A program made the translations under genes and the position numbers. The notes beneath the pieces are model-generated. The model had not been told where the DNA came from. It did no database searches and saw only the letters and a program-made list of their open reading frames with translations. A stretch of 14,585 bases of DNA, taken from contig JAJYHA010000087.1 in NCBI GenBank assembly GCA_021784995.1, positions 1-14,585 on the forward strand. Reading direction: 5' to 3'. This document shows, piece by piece, positions 6,495-13,527 of the stretch (its first letter is position 1; every line of letters begins with the position of its first letter). This stretch comes from Myxococcales bacterium. Lineage in GTDB: Bacteria; Myxococcota; Myxococcia; Myxococcales; Anaeromyxobacteraceae.

Positions 6495-7624
6495 AGGAGC
6501 ACGCGCCGCGCCGGCCGCGGGTCCTCGTGGTGGACGACAACCGCGGGCTGGTGGACAACCTCGCCGAGGTCCTGGAGCGGGCGGGCTACGCCGTGGCGGG
6601 CGCGCCGAGCTGCGCGGCGGCCCTCCGCGCGGCGGCCGACGGCTTCGACGTCGCCCTCGTCGACCTGAAGCTCCCCGACGGCGACGGCACCGCGCTCGCG
6701 CCCCAGCTCAAGGAGCGCTCGCCCGACGGCGAGGTGGTCCTGCTCACCGGCTTCGCCACCCTCGAGTCGGCGATGGCCGCCGTCCGCGCCGGCGCCTGCG
6801 CCTACCTGGTGAAGCCCTGCGCGACCCCGGAGCTGCTCGTCACCCTCGAGCAGGCGATGCGGCAGGTGCGCCTCCACGCCGAGAAGCGCGAGCTGGCGCG
6901 CAAGGCGGCGGTGGCGGAGAAGCTGGCCGCCGTCGGCACCATGACCGCCGGGCTCTCCCACGAGATCCGCAACCCGCTGAACGCCGCGGCGCTCCAGCTC
7001 AGCGTGCTGGAGCGGCGCCTCCGGCGGCTCCCGCAGGACGCGCAGGGCGCGCTCCTCGAGCCGCTCCTCCTCGTCCGGGACGAGATCCGCCGGCTCGACC
7101 ACGTCCTCGAGGACTTCCTGCAGTTCGCCCGGCCGCGCGACTTCGTCCCGCGCGCCATCGATCTCCCGGCGGTCGTCGCCCGGGTCCTCGACCTGCTCGG
7201 CGGGGAGGCCCAGCGGCGCGCCATCGTGGTCGAGCGCGACCTGGCCCGCGCCGAGGCGCTCCCTCCGGTCTCGGGCGAGGAGGAGCGGCTGCGACAGGTG
7301 CTGGTGAACCTCACCCTCAACGCCTTCGAGGCCACCCCCGACGGCGGACGGGTCCGCGTCGGGTGCGCGCCGGTCGAGCCGGACCCGGCGCGGCCGGGCG
7401 ACCGCGGCGGGGTGGCGCTGGCCATCGAGGACACCGGCCCGGGGATCCCGCCGGCGGTCCGCGACCGGATCTTCGAGCCCTTCTTCACCACCAAGGCGGC
7501 CGGCTCCGGGCTCGGGCTCTCGATCGTCCACGCCATCGTGACCCAGCACGGCGGGGCGATCGTCGTCGAGGAGGGGGCGGACGGCGGCGCGCGCTTCGTG
7601 GTGACGCTCCCGCGCGCGCCCTGA
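6491..7624 (+). CDS. Hybrid receiver-histidine kinase (REC-HisKA-HATPase)
   Basis: The 377-residue protein has an N-terminal receiver (10-125: D15-D16, phosphoacceptor D58 in LVDLKLPDG, T86, K108), then a helical linker, HisKA (about 142-215) with H157 in SHEIRNPL, and HATPase_c with N277, DTGPG at 314-318 and GSGLGL at 338-343. With no sensor or membrane segment, its kinase activity is probably set by phosphorylation of its own receiver, making it an intermediate in a relay. The GTG start at 6491 overlaps the preceding stop codon (GTGA), typical of coupled translation. The likely downstream target is the NtrC-type regulator that converges on this gene 21 bp beyond its stop; that pairing is inferred from position and from the NtrB/AtoS-like kinase core. 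Confidence 0.93.
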   Translation: MKEHAPRRPRVLVVDDNRGLVDNLAEVLERAGYAVAGAPSCAAALRAAADGFDVALVDLKLPDGDGTALAPQLKERSPDGEVVLLTGFATLESAMAAVRAGACAYLVKPCATPELLVTLEQAMRQVRLHAEKRELARKAAVAEKLAAVGTMTAGLSHEIRNPLNAAALQLSVLERRLRRLPQDAQGALLEPLLLVRDEIRRLDHVLEDFLQFARPRDFVPRAIDLPAVVARVLDLLGGEAQRRAIVVERDLARAEALPPVSGEEERLRQVLVNLTLNAFEATPDGGRVRVGCAPVEPDPARPGDRGGVALAIEDTGPGIPPAVRDRIFEPFFTTKAAGSGLGLSIVHAIVTQHGGAIVVEEGADGGARFVVTLPRAP

Positions 7625-7630
7625 GGGCGC
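7616..7630. terminator. Hairpin spanning the stop codon of the hybrid kinase
   Basis: GCGCCC (7616-7621) and GGGCGC (7625-7630) pair perfectly around the TGA stop as a 3-nt loop. It lies in the 21-bp junction of two convergent genes. There is no T run, so it is only a possible transcription barrier. Confidence 0.3.
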
Positions 7631-7645
7631 CCCGGGGGGCTCGGC

Positions 7646-9085
7646 TCACTCGATCGGCTCGCCGCCCACGCCGCGCTCGGCCGCGCCGTCCTCGGGCGCG
7701 CCGCCGCCGTTGTACTCCTTGAGCCGGTACTGGATCTTGCGCACGCTGATGCCGAGGATGTCGGCCGCCCGCGAGGTGGAGCCGCCCACCATGTCGAGGG
7801 TCCTCAGGATCGCCTCCCGCTCGATCTCGTAGAGCGTGGCGCCGGGGATGAGCGCCCCGGGGGCGCGCTCGCGCGGCCTGGGCCCGCGGAGCGACGGCGG
7901 GAGATCGTCGCTGGTGAGCTCCGCGACCTTGCTCAGCACCACCGCCCGCTCGACGACGTTCTCGAGCTCGCGGACGTTCCCGGGCCAGTCGTGGGAGAGG
8001 AGCGCGTTGAGGGTGCCCGGCGCCAGCCCCTTGATCTCCTTGCCGTAGGCGCGCGCGTACTTGTCGATGAAGTGGGAGACGAGCGCCGGGATGTCCCCCT
8101 TGCGCTGCCGGAGCGGCGGCAGCGTCACCGCCACGACGTTGAGCCGGTAGTAGAGGTCCTCCCGGAAGGCGCCGCTCTTCACCGCCTCCGAGAGATCCCG
8201 GTTGGTCGCGGTGACCAGCCGCACGTCGACCTTGAGCGTCTTGGTCCCCCCGACCCGCTCGAACTCGCGCTGCTGGAGGACGCGGAGCAGCTTGATCTGG
8301 AGCGCCGGGGCGATGTCGCCGATCTCGTCGAGGAAGAGCGTGCCGCCGTCGGCGAGCTCGAAGCGCCCCTCCTTGAGGCCGAGGGCGCCGGTGAAGGCCC
8401 CCTTCTCGTGGCCGAAGAGCTCCGACTCGAGGAGCGTCTCCGAGAGCGCGGCGCAGTTCACCTTGACGAAGGGCCGATCGGCCCGCGGCGACTCCTCGTG
8501 GAGCGCCTGGGCCACCAGCTCCTTGCCGGTCCCCGATTCGCCGAGGATGAGGACGGTCGCCCGGGTCGGCGCCGCGCGCTTCACCACGTCGAACACCGCC
8601 TGGAGCTCCGGGGCGTCGCCGACGATGGAGTGGAAGCGGTACCGCTCGCGGACCCGCTCGCGCAGGTTCTGGGTGTCGCGCTGGAGCCGGAGCTTCTCCA
8701 GCGCCTTCTCGATGACCACCAGGACCGCGTTCACGTCGAGCGGCTTCACCAGGTAGTTCTCGGCGCCGGCGCGCATCGCCTCCACCGCCGCCTCCACCGA
8801 GGCGAAGGCGGTCATCATGACGAAGACGGCGTCGGACCCCTGCTCCCGCGCGCGCTTGAGGAGCGTGATCCCGTCCATCCGCGGCATCCGGACGTCCGCG
8901 AGGACCGCGGCGGGGGCGAACCCGGGGAGGAGCGCCAGGGCCTCCTCGCCGTCGGCCGCCTCGGCGATCTCGTAGCCCTCCTCCGCGAGGATCGTGCGGA
9001 GCGCGACCCGCGCGTTCTGCTCGTCGTCGACGACGAGGATCCGCTCCCGGGGTCCGCGCCCTCCGCTGGTCTGGGTGGTGATCAC
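7646..9085 (-). CDS. NtrC-family sigma-54-dependent response regulator
   Basis: The 479-residue protein has the full NtrC layout. The receiver (14-130) shows D20-D21, phosphoacceptor D64 in LADVRMP, T92 and K114. The AAA+ domain (about 152-390) shows Walker A GESGTGKE at 182-189, the sigma-54-contacting GAFTGA loop at 229-234 and Walker B LFLDE ending at D253-E254. A Fis-type helix-turn-helix at about 420-458 ends in RKIQYRLKEY. Phosphorylation should drive oligomerisation and ATP-dependent opening of sigma-54 promoters. The GTG at 9085 is preferred, with GGAGGG 10 nt upstream on the minus strand; a GTG 6 codons earlier is an alternative. It converges on the globin-kinase operon, whose hybrid kinase is its probable donor. 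Its target promoters are not apparent in the window. Confidence 0.94.
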   Translation of the reverse strand: MITTQTSGGRGPRERILVVDDEQNARVALRTILAEEGYEIAEAADGEEALALLPGFAPAAVLADVRMPRMDGITLLKRAREQGSDAVFVMMTAFASVEAAVEAMRAGAENYLVKPLDVNAVLVVIEKALEKLRLQRDTQNLRERVRERYRFHSIVGDAPELQAVFDVVKRAAPTRATVLILGESGTGKELVAQALHEESPRADRPFVKVNCAALSETLLESELFGHEKGAFTGALGLKEGRFELADGGTLFLDEIGDIAPALQIKLLRVLQQREFERVGGTKTLKVDVRLVTATNRDLSEAVKSGAFREDLYYRLNVVAVTLPPLRQRKGDIPALVSHFIDKYARAYGKEIKGLAPGTLNALLSHDWPGNVRELENVVERAVVLSKVAELTSDDLPPSLRGPRPRERAPGALIPGATLYEIEREAILRTLDMVGGSTSRAADILGISVRKIQYRLKEYNGGGAPEDGAAERGVGGEPIE

Positions 9086-9138
9086 TTGAACCGGTCCCTC
9101 CACGCGCAAAGGCTGCGGGTTCGCCGTCTCTATGCCCC

Positions 9139-9195
9139 GAGCGAACGAAAAGATCCAGGGGCTTCGGGCGGATTTGGGATCCGGTGAGCGAACGA
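9139..9195. repeat. Direct repeat GAGCGAACGA upstream of the NtrC-type gene
   Basis: GAGCGAACGA occurs at 9139-9148 and 9186-9195, 47 bp apart, both in the 134-bp gap between the NtrC-type and radical SAM genes. Ten-base identical copies in so short a gap, about 54 and 101 bp upstream of the regulator's GTG, could be activator binding sites. No palindromy or known consensus was recognised. Confidence 0.35.
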
Positions 9196-9219
9196 GTTTG
9201 CGCGATCGGGCGGGGACGA

Positions 9220-9882
9220 TCACCCGTCCGGGGGCCGATCGACGCGCCCGATCCGATCGTACGGGCGCCACCGGAAGCGCGCGCCGAGCCCCTCCGCCAC
9301 CCTTCGGCAGGCGACCTCGTCGACCTCCGGCACCGCGACGGCGCTCGCCGCCACCTCCGGGATCGCGCCCACCGCGCTGCGGATGAAGGCCAGCACCGCC
9401 GGATAGGCCGACTCGCCGTGGCGGCTGGGGCAGATCCGGGCGTAGGTCGCCGCGTCGGCGGCGTTGAGCGAGACCGAGATCGCATCGAGGCCCGCCCGGG
9501 CCAGCTCCGGGACGACGTCGCGCCCCTCGCGGAGGTTGGCCAGCCCGTCGGTGTCGAGCCGGACCCGGGCCACCCCCGCCCCCTTGAGCCGCCGCACCAG
9601 GTCGAGGAGCACCCCGAGCCGCCGGCTCGGCTCGCCGAAGCCGGTGAAGACGACCTCCGAGCGCCCCGCGAGCCCCGCGGCCAGGGCGGCCCTCCAGACC
9701 TCCTCGACGTCCGGGCTCCGCTCGAGCCGCAGATCGAAGCCACCGACGGTGAAGTCGCCGTCGCGGATCTTGGGACAGAAGACGCAGGCGAGGGTGCAGG
9801 CGCTGGTCAGGTTGAGGTAGAGCGCGTCGCCGAGCGGATAGGCGAGGACCGGCGGGCGCGCGGGGTGGGGGTCTTCGGGCAC
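9220..9882 (-). CDS. Radical SAM protein of the TatD-linked type
   Basis: The 220-residue protein has the radical SAM signature CTLACVFC (C29, C33, C36), which binds a 4Fe-4S cluster used to cleave S-adenosylmethionine, followed by the SAM-contact element GFGEP at about residues 85-89 and the segment DTDGLANLREGRDVVPEL. That last segment, the start LYLNLT just before the cysteines, and the short length recall the family annotated as TatD-linked radical SAM proteins, whose reaction is unknown. No tatD gene is visible. The GTG at 9882 is the last plausible start before the conserved region. Upstream sequence in this frame overlaps the dksA-like gene and looks non-coding. No clear Shine-Dalgarno is present. 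It lies 65 bp downstream of the DksA-type gene on the same strand, so the two are probably co-transcribed. Confidence 0.85.
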   Translation of the reverse strand: MPEDPHPARPPVLAYPLGDALYLNLTSACTLACVFCPKIRDGDFTVGGFDLRLERSPDVEEVWRAALAAGLAGRSEVVFTGFGEPSRRLGVLLDLVRRLKGAGVARVRLDTDGLANLREGRDVVPELARAGLDAISVSLNAADAATYARICPSRHGESAYPAVLAFIRSAVGAIPEVAASAVAVPEVDEVACRRVAEGLGARFRWRPYDRIGRVDRPPDG

Positions 9883-9947
9883 CGACCGGAGATAGCAGGA
9901 GCCCGGGCGCCGCGCCACGGGGCCGCACCGCGCCCCGCCGCCGTCCC

Positions 9948-10253
9948 CTAGTCGTCGCCGAGCGCCGCGCCGCTGCAGCCGAGGCAGTAGCGTCCCTCGG
10001 GGATCGCCCGGAGCCGCTGCAGCCCCATCGGACCGCCGCAGGCCAGGCAGGACCCGTAGCTCCCCTCGGCGATGCGCTGGAGCGCCGCGTCGATCTCGGC
10101 CACCTCGCGGCGGACCCGATCGCTCGGCCCCGCCGAGAACCCCTCGTAGTCGAGCCAGCGGGCCGCCGGATCGGCCGGGAGCTCGACCGCCGGGCGGAGG
10201 GAGTTCCTCCGGCGGAGCAGCTGATCGCGCGCCTGGGCCTCGAGCTGGCTCAT
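9948..10253 (-). CDS. Short DksA/TraR-type C4 zinc-finger protein
   Basis: The 101-residue protein ends in a C4 zinc finger, CLACG at C69/C72 and CLGC at C90/C93, with the GSYGSCLACGGPM sequence typical of DksA/TraR proteins. These bind the RNA polymerase secondary channel and tune transcription, often together with ppGpp. Upstream helices (1-20 and about 44-62) could form the coiled coil, but it is shorter than in E. coli DksA (151 residues), and no clear DxxDxA tip motif is seen. ATG at 10253 follows AAGGA seven bases upstream (minus strand). The in-frame extension to 10412 is Arg/Pro-rich and rejected. It lies between the HD-GYP-like gene and the radical SAM gene. Binding to polymerase is inferred from the family only. 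Confidence 0.9.
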   Translation of the reverse strand: MSQLEAQARDQLLRRRNSLRPAVELPADPAARWLDYEGFSAGPSDRVRREVAEIDAALQRIAEGSYGSCLACGGPMGLQRLRAIPEGRYCLGCSGAALGDD

Positions 10254-10316
10254 CCTCGTCCTTCCGGGAAGCACGCCCCGTGCCGCGGGAAACCGCGCGA
10301 ACCGGCCTCCGCCGCT

Positions 10317-10329
10317 GCGCAAGTTGCGC
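10317..10329. repeat. Inverted repeat GCGCAA-G-TTGCGC upstream of the DksA-type gene
   Basis: Six-base arms flank one central base, 64 bp upstream of the DksA-type ATG. The arms share CGCAA/TTGCG with the inverted repeat at 1788-1800 upstream of the Fnr-like gene. It could be an operator or a chance GC-rich palindrome. Confidence 0.35.
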
Positions 10330-10380
10330 CGGTCGCCGGGCCGCGCGCACGGCTTGCGCGGCGGCGCGGCCGGGAGGCCG

Positions 10381-11724
10381 TCAGCCCGGCAGGTCCCTCC
10401 AGATCCGGCCACGGACCGCGAGGTCGACCGTGTCGTCGGTGGGCCTCCCGGTCGAGGGCTCCAGGATCCGGACGAGGGGCCTGTCCCAGAGGTCCGGGCT
10501 CCGGGCCGGCCCGACCACCCGCCCGGTCCGACCGTCGTCGATCTCCACCAGGGCGCCGGGCGGGTGGAGGCCGAGGCCGTTCACGAGCGCCTGGACCAGC
10601 ACCGGATCGTAGAGGGTGCCGCCCGCCCGGGCCATCGCCCCGAGCGCCTCGGCGCGGGTCACCTTCGCTCCGTAGAGCCGGATCAGGTTGGTGTAATCCT
10701 CCGCGATCCGGAGGATCGCCCCGAGCGCCGAGGGCCGCCCGGCGGGATCGGCGTGGTCCCGGTGGTGCTCGAGGATGGCGCGCAGGCGCCGGACCTTCGC
10801 CGCGGAGAAGCCGCGCTGGCGCATCGCGAGGCGGGCGCCGTCGAGCGCGTGGCGCGCGAGCCCTCCGCCGCCGCCGGCCGCAGAGGCCAGGAGGTAGCCC
10901 GCGTCGTGGATCAGCGCGGCGGCGCCGAGGTCCTGCAGCGCGCCGGGGGAGAGCCCGGCGCTCCCGCCCACGAGGAGCGCGATCACCGTGACCTCGACCG
11001 CGTGGGCGGCGTGCCCCTGCCCGCCCGCCGGCCGCGCCCACAGCGCCGGGGCCCCCACCCCGACCTCGAGCAGCCGGGAGACGCCGCGGCGGAGCGCCGC
11101 CGGATCGATGACCCGACCGGCGGCGAGATCCCCCCACCCGGCGTCCGCCAGCGCCAGGAGCTCCTCGAGCACCGCGGTCGGCTCGAGCGCGACCGCCCCC
11201 CCGGCCCCCTCCCCCGGGCCGTACCGGTGGATCCCGACGAGCTCCACGGAGCCGAGCCGCTCGCCGGCGAGGCGCGCGGCGAGGGAGGAGCGCGGCCGGA
11301 CCGGCGCCGGGGGGGCGGCCAGCGCCGCCACGAGCCGCCGCAGGGAGGCGGCGTCCAGCGGCGCGTGGAAGGTCAGCCCGCCGGTGTTGTGGGGCTTCAG
11401 CTCCCCGGCGAGCGCGTGACCGGAGCGCGCCGCGGGACGGACCCGCAGGTCGTTGACGTAGACCTGCTCCTCGACCGCCACCATCCGGACCGGACCGGCT
11501 CCGGCGATCAGGCTCGACAGCACCGCGGCGAGCTCCGCTGCGGGCGCCTCGAAGGCCCGGTTGTCGGCCGCGTGGACCCGGCTCAGCCGGAGCAGGCCGA
11601 CGAACCCCTGGAGGAACCGCTCGCCCGCCTCGCGCACCCGCTCCCCGAGGCCGCGCTCCGCCCCCGCCCTGGCCCGGGCGAGCGCCCGACCGAGCCGGGC
11701 CTGTGCCTCGGCGAGGTCATCCAT
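10381..11724 (-). CDS. HD-GYP-like protein with degenerate GYP motif
   Basis: The 447-residue protein has an N-terminal domain (about 37-137) similar in pattern to that of the upstream HEAT-like protein, a linker, and an HD-GYP-like domain (about 235-400). Potential metal ligands are kept: H238, H273-D274 in LIHDAG, H292, H320-H321 and D343 in AEDYTNL. The segment that should read HHExxDGxGYP is HHRDHADPAGRP, so the Glu and GYP, important for cyclic di-GMP hydrolysis, are lost. The C-terminal PGALVEIDDGRTGRVV is typical of proteins carrying HD-GYP domains. It may still be a metal-dependent phosphohydrolase or a non-catalytic signalling protein. ATG at 11724 has AGGAGGGG upstream, inside the end of the HEAT-like gene, which it overlaps by 8 bp. 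The protein has no receiver or membrane segment. Confidence 0.85.
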   Translation of the reverse strand: MDDLAEAQARLGRALARARAGAERGLGERVREAGERFLQGFVGLLRLSRVHAADNRAFEAPAAELAAVLSSLIAGAGPVRMVAVEEQVYVNDLRVRPAARSGHALAGELKPHNTGGLTFHAPLDAASLRRLVAALAAPPAPVRPRSSLAARLAGERLGSVELVGIHRYGPGEGAGGAVALEPTAVLEELLALADAGWGDLAAGRVIDPAALRRGVSRLLEVGVGAPALWARPAGGQGHAAHAVEVTVIALLVGGSAGLSPGALQDLGAAALIHDAGYLLASAAGGGGGLARHALDGARLAMRQRGFSAAKVRRLRAILEHHRDHADPAGRPSALGAILRIAEDYTNLIRLYGAKVTRAEALGAMARAGGTLYDPVLVQALVNGLGLHPPGALVEIDDGRTGRVVGPARSPDLWDRPLVRILEPSTGRPTDDTVDLAVRGRIWRDLPG

Positions 11725-13408
11725 GGAACCCCTCCTGCCTCCGCCGCGCCAGGGTGGCGGCGCAGTGGCGGCGCAGCTCGCCGTCCGCGGACGCCGCGAC
11801 CTCCTCGATCCGGGCGCCGGCGTCGGCGGCGGGGTGGGCGCCGAGGCCGGCGACCGCCGCCCACCGCCGGAGCTCGTCGCGGCGGGAGGACGACCGCCCG
11901 AGCAGGAGGCCGCGCCGGCGCTCGAGCCAGCGGCCGAAGAGCTCCGCCGCCCGGGCCGGGTGGACCTGGGCGAGCGCCCGGCCGAGCGCCGCGGCCTCCA
12001 GGCGCGACGGCGGCGCCGGCGCCTCCACCGCGGCGGCGAGCGCCGGGAAGGCGGTGTCGTCGCCCCGCCGCGCGAGCAGATCGGCCACCGCGATCCGGAG
12101 CTCCTCCTCCGGCGCCGCGAGGAGCGGGAGGAGCCGCGCCACCGGGAGCTCCCCCTCCGCGCCGGCGAGCGCCTGCACGCCCTCGAGCCGCAGCGCGAGG
12201 TCGGGGTGCTCGAGGAGCGCGGCGCACGCGCTCGCCGCGTGGGCCGGCGCGTGCGCGCCGACGGCGCGGAAGAGCACCCGCGCGTCGCCCGCCGCCAGCG
12301 CCGGGAGCCGCGCCACCACCTCGGCCGCGTCTCCCGGGAGCCGGCCCGCGGCGATCGACAGGAGGAGCCTGCGCCGCGCCGGGTCGCCCTCGTCGGCGAG
12401 GAGGTCGAGCGCGGCCGCGGCCGGAGCGAGCGGCACGACCCGCGCGGCCTCGGCCGTGAGCTCGCCGACCCCCGGCGGGAGCTCGGCCAGGGCCGCCGCC
12501 AGGACCCGCCGATCGCCGAGGGCGCGCAGGACCCCGTCGCGGAGCGGCCCCGCCGGCTGGCGCGCCACGAGCTCCGCCAGCGCGGCGAGCGGCCCCAGCG
12601 CCCCGTCGGCCAGGACGAAGTCGCGGAGCTCGCCGAGGAAGCGGGCCACCTCCGGGGGCGAGACCGCGCCCCGCTCCGCCTCGGCGAGGAGGGCGGCGGC
12701 GATCCGCAGCGCGTCGCCGGCGACCGCCTGGGGCCCGTCGAGCGCCGCGAGGCCGGCGATCGCCTCGGGCGGGAGCGGCCTCCAGGCGATCGGCCCGGGC
12801 GCCGGGAGGAGCGGGAACGGGGTGTCGAAGTCCGCGGGGAGCCGGCTCGGCTCCGCCCCCGGGCCGCGGGGGGCGGTGGGCTCGGGATCGTCCTCCTCCG
12901 GCGCGAAGCCCGCCACCGCCTGCACGGCGATCCGGGTGAACCGCGCGTCGGCCAGGTCGGTCGCGAGGTCCCGCTCGCCTCCCTCGATCCCCGCGAGGTG
13001 GACCGCCAGGGGCTCGAGGAGCCCGACCAGCTCGCCCCAGGGGACGTCCGGCTCGACGGTGATCCGCCGGACCCCGTCCCGGAAGAGCCGGAAGGCGATG
13101 GAGCGCTCCCGGTCCTCCTCCCGGTAGATCGCCTCGCCGGCCACGGTGAGCTCGAACGGCTGCACGTCGAGCGCCAGCGGCCCGCCGAGCAGCGCCGAGG
13201 AGGCGCGGCTCCGGTACTCGACGAGGAACTGGCGCACCAGGGAGTTCGAGGGATCGTAGAGCGCGAGCGCGCGCGCCGCCTTGCCGAGCGCGGCCACGAA
13301 CCCCGCCGCCGCCTCGCCGCGCGCCGACCGGGGCCCCCGGGGCGCCGCCACCTCGGCGGGCCTCCCCGGGGCGCCGCGTTCGCCTGCGGATCCCGCGCTC
13401 CCTTCCAT
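11717..13408 (-). CDS. HEAT-like repeat protein with myxobacterial N-terminal domain
   Basis: The 563-residue protein is soluble and Ala/Leu/Arg-rich. Residues 37-138 form a distinct alpha/beta domain (helix with ARALALYDPSN, strands LALDVQPFELTVAGEAIY, then FRLFRDGVRRITV and a helix with GELVGLLEPL). An acidic, Pro-rich linker follows (about 168-215). From about 225 to the end come repeated helical pairs, such as LRDGVLRALGDRRVLAAAL and LALRLEGVQALAGAEGELP, like HEAT repeats, which usually act as protein-binding scaffolds. ATG at 13408 has GAGGAGGAG just upstream; further in-frame sequence is low-complexity. It overlaps the HD-GYP-like gene by 8 bp, so the two proteins are probably made together and may form a complex. 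No catalytic motif was seen, and the exact function is unknown. Confidence 0.85.
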   Translation of the reverse strand: MEGSAGSAGERGAPGRPAEVAAPRGPRSARGEAAAGFVAALGKAARALALYDPSNSLVRQFLVEYRSRASSALLGGPLALDVQPFELTVAGEAIYREEDRERSIAFRLFRDGVRRITVEPDVPWGELVGLLEPLAVHLAGIEGGERDLATDLADARFTRIAVQAVAGFAPEEDDPEPTAPRGPGAEPSRLPADFDTPFPLLPAPGPIAWRPLPPEAIAGLAALDGPQAVAGDALRIAAALLAEAERGAVSPPEVARFLGELRDFVLADGALGPLAALAELVARQPAGPLRDGVLRALGDRRVLAAALAELPPGVGELTAEAARVVPLAPAAAALDLLADEGDPARRRLLLSIAAGRLPGDAAEVVARLPALAAGDARVLFRAVGAHAPAHAASACAALLEHPDLALRLEGVQALAGAEGELPVARLLPLLAAPEEELRIAVADLLARRGDDTAFPALAAAVEAPAPPSRLEAAALGRALAQVHPARAAELFGRWLERRRGLLLGRSSSRRDELRRWAAVAGLGAHPAADAGARIEEVAASADGELRRHCAATLARRRQEGFHG

Positions 13409-13429
13409 CGCCGCTCCTCCTCGTGGCCG

Positions 13430-13459
13430 AGTGAAGCGCCCCCTCCCCGGCCGCGTCAA
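13430..13459 (-). promoter_or_regulatory. Candidate promoter for the HEAT-like / HD-GYP-like pair
   Basis: On the minus strand TTGACG (13459-13454) and TTCACT (13435-13430) are 18 nt apart. The -10 ends 21 nt before the ATG at 13408, leaving room for the GAGGAGGAG ribosome binding site. The -35 matches at 5 of 6 positions, the -10 at only 3. It lies in the 119-bp gap after the nicotinamidase gene, so the pair may be transcribed separately. Confidence 0.4.
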
Positions 13460-13527
13460 GGCGGCCGGCGGCGCCGGGGCAGGCACCCGGGCGCGGCGGG
13501 CCCGGCGCCGGGTCCGCTCGAGCGACG

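Noticed and set aside
9111..9127. Possible sigma-54 promoter (GG-N10-GC) upstream of the NtrC-type gene on the minus strand
   Set aside because: The spacing fits, but the TGGCAC and TTGC contexts are poor, so it is not better than chance.
7485..9743. Long minus-strand frame overlapping the NtrC-type gene in another frame
   Set aside because: The composition is Arg/Gly-rich with no motif, whereas the alternative frame has the complete NtrC signature set.
9220..10350. Radical SAM protein extended to 376 residues across the DksA-type gene
   Set aside because: The added part overlaps the DksA-type gene in a different frame and is low-complexity. The radical SAM domain begins just after the GTG at 9882.
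13501..13524. Palindromes CCCGGCGCCGGG and CGCTCGAGCG after the nicotinamidase stop as a terminator
   Set aside because: They have no loop and no T tract, and such short GC palindromes are common in this sequence.
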